Shown one piece after another: positions 14,492-20,787 of a stretch of DNA of 23,479 nt. The translations under genes and the position numbers were made by a program. The DNA is from CAYUPI01 sp964446585 (GTDB lineage: Bacteria; Verrucomicrobiota; Verrucomicrobiia; Limisphaerales; UBA8199), in contig CAYUPI010000079.1 in NCBI GenBank assembly GCA_964446585.1, positions 1 to 23,479 of the forward strand, given 5' to 3'. The notes under the pieces were generated by a model. It ran no database searches and had not been told where the DNA came from. It worked only from the letters and a program-made list of their open reading frames with translations. Numbering within the stretch: position 1 is the stretch's first letter; the number at the start of each line of letters is the position of its first letter.

Positions 14492-15250
14492 ATGTTTAGA
14501 GCGATCAAACGGCTGTTCATCTGGTTGGGATTGATGGCTGAGCAAGCCACCGAAACCGACGCGATTAATCAGGCGGTAGTGGAGCGAGGCATTCGCGACG
14601 CCAAAGCCAAGGCCGACAAGGCACATTACGCCAACGGCCAGTTGGCAGGCCAGATTGCGCTGCTCAAAGATCAGACTAAACGACAGGAGCGGCAGCGCGA
14701 CGAACTGCAAAGCCTGTTGCAGGCAGCCGCGGCCGCCAACGACGAAGCCAACGGTGCCCATTACGCCGATGAACTCGCCACGCTGGAACAGGACCTGTCC
14801 GACAACAAAAGCCAGGCCGATAATCTGGAGCAACTCTACAAGCAGAACACGGAGATTATCGCGGAAAGTCTGCGCGAGATTCAGAAGTTCCAGCGCGAAT
14901 TTGAGGCCGTCAAGGCGAAGGTGGCGATCGGGCGTTCGCTGGAGAGCCTGTCAGGCATGATGAAAAGCTCGATTACGGAACTCCAGGGAATGATGGGTGG
15001 CGAGATGGGCCAGTCGATGCAGCAATTGCGGCAATCCGCCGCCGCCGGCGAGGGCCACATGCGCGCGACTTTGGATTTGGCCAAAGAGATGGGCTCAGGC
15101 ATTGCGCGGCAGCAGGAGGCGCGCAAGCTGCGCGGCGCCGCGCTCTTTCAGGAGTACAAGAAGAAAATGGGCATGGTCCAACCGGAAGTCGCCGCCGCGG
15201 CGCAACCGGCGGCCGCCCAGCCGGATCGGCAGAAGATTGCGGAGAAGTAG
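14492..15250 (+). CDS. PspA/IM30-like coiled-coil protein
   Basis: A 252-residue protein with an amphipathic N-terminal helix (MFRAIKRLFIWLGLMAEQ), then nearly continuous heptad-like helices from about residue 25 to 215, and a low-complexity Ala/Gln/Pro tail. The layout is that of PspA/IM30 (ESCRT-III-like) proteins, which assemble on the inner membrane and protect it under stress. The sequence is divergent, so family membership rests on architecture and context. The AAAGG six bases before the ATG is a good ribosome binding site. Its partners here are a vWA protein upstream and ABC transporter and AAA+ genes downstream. Confidence 0.75.
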   Translation: MFRAIKRLFIWLGLMAEQATETDAINQAVVERGIRDAKAKADKAHYANGQLAGQIALLKDQTKRQERQRDELQSLLQAAAAANDEANGAHYADELATLEQDLSDNKSQADNLEQLYKQNTEIIAESLREIQKFQREFEAVKAKVAIGRSLESLSGMMKSSITELQGMMGGEMGQSMQQLRQSAAAGEGHMRATLDLAKEMGSGIARQQEARKLRGAALFQEYKKKMGMVQPEVAAAAQPAAAQPDRQKIAEK

Positions 15251-15255
15251 TGAAG

Positions 15256-15743
15256 GGATTGATGGATTAATGGATAACTGGATTAGTGGAAAGGGGACTG
15301 GAAAGTACGCGGATATGGAATACACGAAACGACGCAATTTGAACCGGGGATACATGAAGCTGGACGTCTGGCAGCGGGGAATGGACCTGTTTGAGCTGGC
15401 AGTCCGGCTGGCAAACCAAGTATCTGATTTTAAACTCAAGTCGCAGTTCATGGGTGCAGCCCAATCCGTTTCGGCGAATGTCGCCGAGGGCTACGGACGG
15501 CGGACGCTTCCCGAGTACATCCAATTCCTATACATTTCTAAAGGTTCGCTGGCCGAAACCCTGACGCGCGGCGCGGGGTTGTGGCGAGTGAGCATGATCA
15601 AAGATGCCCAGTTTGAAGAGTTCGATGTGCTGCATTACGAGGTCGAAAACAAGCTTCTGGGATTGATCGAATCCGTAGAAGCCAAGCGGGGCACTCAGCA
15701 GTGGTCGGAGTCAATCCCCATCAATCCATTAATCCATCAATCC
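15256..15743. repeat. Inverted-repeat unit enclosing a four-helix-bundle gene
   Basis: GGATTGATGGATTAATGGAT at 15256-15275 recurs as its exact reverse complement at 15724-15743, a perfect 20-bp match. The right arm is extended by further CAATCCAT tandem copies to about 15754. The left arm begins six bases after the PspA-like stop, the right arm ends just before the start of the substrate-binding gene. Between them lies only a four-helix-bundle gene, so this looks like a discrete inserted unit of about 490-500 bp. Confidence 0.8.
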
Positions 15744-15761
15744 ATCAATCCATCTTTATGA
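15315..15761 (+). CDS. Four-helix-bundle protein (23S rRNA IVS family)
   Basis: About 148 residues from the ATG at 15315; an ATG at 15354 or 15270 is possible. Family marks are MKLDVWQRGMDLFELAVRLA, FMGAAQSVSANVAEGYGRR, and EYIQFLYISKGSLAETLT, followed by a last helix with YEVENKLLGLIES. It is of the other main subtype than the copy at 7962-8501, and the two are clearly different in sequence. The C-terminus (INPLIHQSINP) is coded by the simple repeat arm, and the stop overlaps the next start as ATGA. The gene lies in an inverted-repeat unit between the PspA-like and substrate-binding genes. Confidence 0.85.
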   Translation: MEYTKRRNLNRGYMKLDVWQRGMDLFELAVRLANQVSDFKLKSQFMGAAQSVSANVAEGYGRRTLPEYIQFLYISKGSLAETLTRGAGLWRVSMIKDAQFEEFDVLHYEVENKLLGLIESVEAKRGTQQWSESIPINPLIHQSINPSL

Positions 15762-17494
15762 CGACTCGAGGAAAGATCGTACTAACAATCGTACTGCTGG
15801 GCGTCGTTGGCTTCGGCGTGTATCGCTGGTGGGACAAGATCGCTCCCCAAAGCCGACCGCAAAATCAATCCATCGATGTCGCCAAGGTCAAACAAGACAT
15901 CGAAAAAGCCAAGGCCACGCCGACTGACATTCCCCTCCTGATTGGCACCAATGTAGCCTCGCTGGTGGAGCGCTCCGGCATCCCGGCCGTGACCGGCGTC
16001 AGCGATTACGTCAAAGACAGCAAGGACGGCAAATTGGTCGTGCAGTTTCCCATCAATGTCTGGCCGGGCTGGGCGCCCATCATCCTCGCCAATGCCGGCA
16101 TGGAGCCGAATGATCAGAGCGTTTTTGTCAAAAAGTACGGCTTCTACGTGCGGCTGAGTATCGTGGATGATCCAGTCAAAGCCCGCGATTTGTTCGCCAG
16201 CGGCCAGAGCCATATCCTGTGGGGCACGCTCGATATGATCGCCTTGTTCGCTCCCGAGCTGGTCAAGGACTCGCGCACCGTGCCGGTGGTTTGCCAGCAA
16301 ATCGATTTTTCGGGCGGCGGCGACGGCGTTGTCGCGCGAGGGGAGATTCGCAGCGTGAACGATCTGCGCAGCCACGGCGGCAAACGCAAAAAGGTCGTCC
16401 TCGCCCAGAACTCGCCGAGCCATTATTTGATCATGGCGTTGTTGATCGACGCGGGTATCGATCCCGGCGAAATTGATTTCAAATGGGCTGCAGATGCGCC
16501 TTCGGCAGCCAAGATTTTCGTGCAGGACAATTCCTATGATGCATTCGTGGGCTGGTCGCCGGACATCTACAACATCACCGATAAGCTGAAGGGCAGCACG
16601 CGCCTGGTGGTCACCACTGGCACCGCAAACCATCTCATCGCTGACGTGTGGGCAGTGCGAAATGATTTCTATCGCGATCATCCGGAGATCGTATCCGGCC
16701 TGGTGCGCGGCATCTTCGAAGGCATGGACATGGAGCGCAAGGACCCAGGCAATGCCGCGCGCGCACTCCACACCGCGTTCAATCTGCCCGAGGAGGATTG
16801 CAAGGCGATGGTTGGCAAGGATGGCGGCATCGCGGAAGGCGACGCTCATATCACCAACTATCGAGAGAACGCGAAGTTTTTCCTCGACCCATTCAACCCG
16901 GCCAATTTTGAGGTGGTCTGGAACAGCGCCTCGACGATCTACAAATCGTTGGGGACCATCAGCACCACAGTGCCAGCCGCCAAGATCAAAGCTCACACGG
17001 TTCTGGCGGCGCTGTCCGAGGAATATCGAGACGTAAAGGATCTGTCCCAGCCGACATTCAAGCCGGACGCGCTGCTCAAGATGTCGCCCGAAGCAGGTGC
17101 GGGCCAGATTCTCACCAAGGCCGTGATGATCTCGTTCGAACCAAACAAATCCGCGCTGAATCCAGAATACGACAACACAATTCCTGGGACTTTGGAGGAA
17201 ATCGGCAAGCTGGGCGCGCGGTTCGGCAACGCCTACATCGTCATCGAGGGCAACACGGACGCCAGCAAGAAAGGCATCGTGCCCAGCGACCTGGTCCGTC
17301 AGCTTTCGTACGACCGCGCCGATGCAGTGCGCCGCGCGATCATGGACAAATACAAATTCGATCCCAACAAGTTCAAAGTCGTAGGTAACGGTTGGGACAA
17401 TCCGCTTGCCGGCAGCACCGACCCGAGCAACCCCGAACACAACAAACGAAACCGGCGAGTGGAAGTGAAGGTTTTCCCCCTGGAGTCCAATTGA
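15758..17494 (+). CDS. ABC substrate-binding protein fused to OmpA domain
   Basis: A 578-residue protein. It opens with a signal anchor (residues about 7-23, IVLTIVLLGVVGFGVY) without a cleavage or lipoprotein site, so it probably stays in the inner membrane facing the periplasm. Residues about 85-430 form a substrate-binding domain of the nitrate/sulfonate/taurine or phosphate-like type (INVWPGWAPIILANAG, GTLDMIALFAPELV, DAFVGWSPDIYN). Residues about 455-578 are an OmpA-like peptidoglycan-binding domain (EGNTDASKKG, LSYDRADAVRRAI, NKRNRRVEV). The fusion would hold a transporter receptor to the cell wall. The permease and ATPase genes follow. Its ATG overlaps the preceding stop; the ligand cannot be predicted. 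Confidence 0.9.
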   Translation: MTTRGKIVLTIVLLGVVGFGVYRWWDKIAPQSRPQNQSIDVAKVKQDIEKAKATPTDIPLLIGTNVASLVERSGIPAVTGVSDYVKDSKDGKLVVQFPINVWPGWAPIILANAGMEPNDQSVFVKKYGFYVRLSIVDDPVKARDLFASGQSHILWGTLDMIALFAPELVKDSRTVPVVCQQIDFSGGGDGVVARGEIRSVNDLRSHGGKRKKVVLAQNSPSHYLIMALLIDAGIDPGEIDFKWAADAPSAAKIFVQDNSYDAFVGWSPDIYNITDKLKGSTRLVVTTGTANHLIADVWAVRNDFYRDHPEIVSGLVRGIFEGMDMERKDPGNAARALHTAFNLPEEDCKAMVGKDGGIAEGDAHITNYRENAKFFLDPFNPANFEVVWNSASTIYKSLGTISTTVPAAKIKAHTVLAALSEEYRDVKDLSQPTFKPDALLKMSPEAGAGQILTKAVMISFEPNKSALNPEYDNTIPGTLEEIGKLGARFGNAYIVIEGNTDASKKGIVPSDLVRQLSYDRADAVRRAIMDKYKFDPNKFKVVGNGWDNPLAGSTDPSNPEHNKRNRRVEVKVFPLESN

Positions 17495-17533
17495 TTCGAA
17501 AGCCTGCTTTGCATGATCGGGTACCCGCTTCCG

Positions 17534-17576
17534 CCTCACCCCAACCCTCTCCCTTGGGGAGAGGGTTGGGGTGAGG
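17534..17576. repeat. REP-like palindrome, 20-bp arms with 3-base loop
   Basis: CCTCACCCCAACCCTCTCCC (17534-17553), loop TTG, then its exact reverse complement (17557-17576). This form of C-rich/G-rich palindrome is a common intergenic element in many bacteria. No U-tract follows on either strand, so it is not a normal terminator. It lies between the substrate-binding and permease genes and could affect mRNA stability. Confidence 0.9.
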
Positions 17577-17673
17577 GGGAAAAATGCGCTCGTTCAGCGC
17601 CTGCCGGCGAAATACTGATCGCTTGGAAAGAAAATAGAGGACGGTATCGCTCCAGAATCCCGCGGATCCTCGC

Positions 17674-18555
17674 ATGAGCACCGACGAGCAAAGGCTCCTG
17701 GGCTTTCCGATCTTTGCTCTGGTTTTTGCAGCGCTGTTGACACTGGGCGTGCGCCTGGCCCGGCTGCGCGTCCGCGGCCGGCTGGCGTACTCCAGAGGCA
17801 TCGGTTTGACCGCGCTCTTTGTGGGCTTTTTGTTGCTGATCTGGTGGGTGCTCACTCGCGGCAACGTGGGAGAGCGCATCGTTCAACCGTTGATACTGCC
17901 CAGCCCTCTGGAGGTGCTGCAGGCCTTCGGTCCGCTGCACTTCGAGCAAGGCCTGGTGCGGAGCGCGCTGACCTCCTGGCTGCGGGTCACTTCGGGGTTT
18001 GTGCTGGCAACACTCATCGCAGTGCCGCTCGGGGTCTACATGGCGACTTTTCCCTCTGTCGCGGCATTCTTCCGGCCACTTGCGCTCGCCGGCGCTTACG
18101 TTCCTATCGTTGTCTTTATTCCGCTGAGCATGATGTGGTTCGGGACGGATGAAGCGCAAAAAGTCGGTTTTCTCTTTATCGGCTGCTTCGTGGCCCTGCT
18201 GCCACTGGTAATCAAAGACATCGCCGATGTGCCCGATGCTTTTCTTGACGTCGCTGTCACCAAAGGCGCCTCGCAATGGCAGCTTGTGCGGCACGTGCTG
18301 TTTCCTGTCGCAAAAGCAAATATCTGGGATCATCTGCGCGGCGTGTACGGAGTCGGCTGGGGCTGGATTATCATGGCCGAGGTCTTTGTGCGTCCCAAAT
18401 ACGGGCTCGGCGCTCTCATTGAGGTTTCCGGTCGCCGCAGCCATACCGACGCCATCTTTGGCGTTATCATTGTAATCGTCCTGATCGCCGTGGCCTGTGA
18501 TCAGTTGTGGCGACTGGGTGGCGACTTGCTGTTTCCTTACCGTCGAAGCGAGTAG
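17674..18555 (+). CDS. ABC transporter permease (SsuC/TauC/NrtB type)
   Basis: A 293-residue inner-membrane protein with about six hydrophobic spans. An N-terminal pair (residues about 10-27 and 42-62) precedes the BPD_transp_1 domain: WLRVTSGFVLATLIAVPLG, YVPIVVFIPLSMMWFG, FLFIGCFVALLPLVIKDIA. The cytoplasmic coupling loop (AVTKGASQWQLVRHVLFPVA) corresponds to the EAA motif that contacts the ATPase. The family imports nitrate, sulfonates, taurine or thiamine precursors. It follows the substrate-binding gene after 179 bases containing a REP-like palindrome, and the ATPase gene begins two bases after its stop. Confidence 0.93.
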   Translation: MSTDEQRLLGFPIFALVFAALLTLGVRLARLRVRGRLAYSRGIGLTALFVGFLLLIWWVLTRGNVGERIVQPLILPSPLEVLQAFGPLHFEQGLVRSALTSWLRVTSGFVLATLIAVPLGVYMATFPSVAAFFRPLALAGAYVPIVVFIPLSMMWFGTDEAQKVGFLFIGCFVALLPLVIKDIADVPDAFLDVAVTKGASQWQLVRHVLFPVAKANIWDHLRGVYGVGWGWIIMAEVFVRPKYGLGALIEVSGRRSHTDAIFGVIIVIVLIAVACDQLWRLGGDLLFPYRRSE

Positions 18556-18557
18556 CG

Positions 18558-19499
18558 ATGAAGCAGCAGGATCCCAGCTCGATGCCGATTCCCGAGAAAA
18601 TCGGCGAGACCTCCAAGCCACAACGACAGTTGAGTGACTCACATCAGCCTTCTGCATTGCTGAGTGAAACCACGCCCAGCCTGGCCGCGGGCGCAAAGCC
18701 TGACGTGGTCGTCTTCAAGAATGTCACCAAGGTATTTGGACACGGCCCGGAGTCCAAGGTTGCCATCCAGGATATTTCGTTTGTGGTGGAAGATCTCCCG
18801 AACGTCGGCGAACTGGTTACAATTGTCGGCCCGTCCGGCTGCGGCAAATCGACACTCCTACGAACGATAGCCAGCCTCAAGCCGCACTTCCCGCCTACCC
18901 GCGGCGAAGTGCTCGTATTCGGCAAGGCGGCGGAACAACCGGGCCCGGATCGAGGCCTGGTGGACCAGCGCTACTCACTGCTGCCGCACCTCAATGTTAT
19001 CGAAAACGTCGGGTTCGGCCTCAAGCTGCGCGGCGTTTCGCGCTCCGAACGCCGGGATCGCGCGCAGGACTGGGTGAAAAAGGTCGGGCTGGAAGGGTGT
19101 GAAAACAAATTTCCCTCTGAGCTCTCCGGCGGTATGCAACAACGCGTTGCGCTGGCCGCAACCCTCATCCTCAGTCCCCCTATCCTCCTGATGGATGAAC
19201 CCTTCGGAGCACTCGATCCGGGCATCCGCCTCCGCATGCAGGAGCTATTGCTCGAGCTCTGGAAGGAGCAGGAGGCGACCGTTTTTCTCGTCACGCACTC
19301 GGTCGAGGAAGCCATTTACCTCGGCGATCGCGTGTTCCTGATGGCGGCACAACCGGGGCGCCTCGTCGAAGTCCTCAAAGTGCCGAGGCCGACCGAGCCT
19401 CCGGAAGAAAGCCGGCGCAAGCCGTGGTTTATCAACCTTTGCCAGACGTTGCTGCGGCGGCTGGAAGAAGAATCGCCGGCACATGCGACTAAACTTTGA
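18558..19499 (+). CDS. ABC transporter ATP-binding protein (SsuB/TauB/NrtD type)
   Basis: A 313-residue ATPase that powers the permease. A hydrophilic N-terminal extension of about 50 residues precedes the ATPase domain. Walker A is GPSGCGKST (residues 91-99, Lys97), the Q-loop is LVDQRYSLLPHL, the signature is LSGGMQQRVALA, Walker B is ILLMDEPFGALD, and the H-loop is LVTHSVEEA. All catalytic residues are present. The ATG at 18558 comes two bases after the permease stop, so the two are surely co-translated. The C-terminal region (RPTEPPEESRRKPWF) resembles the tails of taurine/nitrate-type ATPases. Confidence 0.95.
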   Translation: MKQQDPSSMPIPEKIGETSKPQRQLSDSHQPSALLSETTPSLAAGAKPDVVVFKNVTKVFGHGPESKVAIQDISFVVEDLPNVGELVTIVGPSGCGKSTLLRTIASLKPHFPPTRGEVLVFGKAAEQPGPDRGLVDQRYSLLPHLNVIENVGFGLKLRGVSRSERRDRAQDWVKKVGLEGCENKFPSELSGGMQQRVALAATLILSPPILLMDEPFGALDPGIRLRMQELLLELWKEQEATVFLVTHSVEEAIYLGDRVFLMAAQPGRLVEVLKVPRPTEPPEESRRKPWFINLCQTLLRRLEEESPAHATKL

Positions 19500-19500
19500 A

Positions 19501-19627
19501 AAATGACGAATGAGGAAAGAATGCCGAAATCTGAATGACGAACAACCGCCACCCGTTGCAAGGCGGCTCTTTGGGAATTGGTCATCGCGATTTCTTTCGA
19601 CGTTAGTCATTCGTCATTCGTCATTCA
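19501..19627. repeat. AATGACGA simple-sequence inverted repeat, copy 1
   Basis: The left arm (19502-19543) contains AATGACGAATG, GAATGCCGAA and GAATGACGAA. The right arm (19600-19627) contains GTCATTCGTCATTCGTCATT, its complement. The centre of about 55 bases holds CATCGCGAT (19583-19591), a word also central in copy 2. No gene is enclosed. It lies between the ABC ATPase stop and the next gene. Confidence 0.85.
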
Positions 19628-19668
19628 CCCCCGGCGGTCATCGTGTTAACCTAGACCGGCACTAGTCT

Positions 19669-20637
19669 ATGGACGAATCGCCGCCAAATTATCACCGCGA
19701 ATTTCTAAAAAGCCCCCAGCATGCGGCGCTCGGGGTGTTCACGTTGGGGGCCGGATTCATGAGCGGAATGCTGCTGCCGCTTATCGCCGGCGCCACGCTC
19801 TACACCCTCGGCTGGATTTACTTTCCCGACCTGCCGTTCTTCCGCCGCTGGGTGGATCGCCGTCGCGAGGCGGCCAAACGCGCAGCCGACGCGCAACAGC
19901 TCGCCCAGTTCGTCCAACGCCGTCAAACGTTGCTTGCCTCGCTCTCACCCGAGCGCTGCGGGCGCTATACCAGCCTGGCGCAAGTCTGTCGCGACATCGA
20001 GACCGCCAGCGCCGATAGTCCGCTCGCTTCAAGCGATCCTGGCACCGACCCGCGGTTGCGCAAATTGGATGAGCTGATGTGGACCTTCCTCCGCCTGCTC
20101 GGCATCGAGCAATCATTGGACAATTTCCTGGCGACGGAGCAGGACGAAAATGTTCCGCGCCTGGTGAAAGACGCGGAGGCAGAGACAACTAAGCTGCAGG
20201 CCGAAGCGGACGCGCTGAAAGCCAAGGGCAATGCGGAAGCGCTGGACGCGCGTCAGCGATACCTGGACTCGCGCCGTGAGCGCCTGGGAGTCCTCCAAAA
20301 ACGCCAGCAGCGCATCGAACAAGCCGAACAAAATTTGCAACTGGTCGTCTCCGAACAGGAGCGCCTGGAACAGCAAGTCAAGCTCATCCGCGCCGACGCT
20401 GTCGCTACCAAGAACGCGGAAAATCTAACTGCCCGCATTGACGCCACAGTCGAGCACCTGGACCAAACCAATAAGTGGCTCTCGGAGTTGGACGAATTCA
20501 AAGACCTGGTCGGCGACATGCCGAGCACTGATTTACGTGTCGGTTACGAGCCTCAGGCTGGCGTTGCCGCCCCCGCGGCTCCACCGGTAATCCAGGAATC
20601 GTCGCCCCGAAAGCGCGAAGCAGGCAGGCAAAGATAA
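19669..20637 (+). CDS. Membrane-anchored coiled-coil protein of unknown function
   Basis: A 322-residue protein. A hydrophobic hairpin at residues about 20-53 (ALGVFTLGAGFMSGMLLPLI, then GATLYTLGWIYF) suggests two closely spaced membrane spans. A basic stretch (RRWVDRRREAAKRAA) follows. Residues about 150-280 are strongly helical and coiled-coil (AEAETTKLQAEADALKAKG; QQRIEQAEQNLQLVVSEQER). The end is Pro/Ala-rich and basic. No family is recognised. Position between ABC transporter and AAA+ genes suggests a structural partner, perhaps linking the AAA+ protein or the PspA-like protein to the membrane; this is inference. No clear ribosome binding site. Confidence 0.8.
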   Translation: MDESPPNYHREFLKSPQHAALGVFTLGAGFMSGMLLPLIAGATLYTLGWIYFPDLPFFRRWVDRRREAAKRAADAQQLAQFVQRRQTLLASLSPERCGRYTSLAQVCRDIETASADSPLASSDPGTDPRLRKLDELMWTFLRLLGIEQSLDNFLATEQDENVPRLVKDAEAETTKLQAEADALKAKGNAEALDARQRYLDSRRERLGVLQKRQQRIEQAEQNLQLVVSEQERLEQQVKLIRADAVATKNAENLTARIDATVEHLDQTNKWLSELDEFKDLVGDMPSTDLRVGYEPQAGVAAPAAPPVIQESSPRKREAGRQR

Positions 20638-20775
20638 TGAATGACGAATAACGAATGCCAAATGACGAAGGAAATCCCAATGACGAATGATGCAAGGGCG
20701 AGCATCGCGATCGGCATTTCGGAATTCGAGCTTTGTCATTCTTTCGTCATTTGTCATTCGTCATTCGTCATTCTA
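20637..20775. repeat. AATGACGA simple-sequence inverted repeat, copy 2
   Basis: The left arm (20637-20689) repeats AATGACGAAT, AACGAATGCC, AATGACGAAGG and CAATGACGAATG. The right arm (20734-20775) repeats GTCATTCTTTCGTCATTTG and TCATTCGTCATT. The centre holds CATCGCGAT at 20703-20711 as in copy 1. The left arm starts at the last base of the coiled-coil gene's stop codon, and the right arm ends 12 bases before the AAA+ start. Confidence 0.87.
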
Positions 20776-20787
20776 TGATCTTGCGCG

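Noticed and set aside
15782..17539. Long minus-strand open frame (585 codons) opposite the substrate-binding/OmpA gene
   Set aside because: The plus strand encodes clear domains with family motifs; the antisense frame has no recognisable motif and is a product of high GC third positions.
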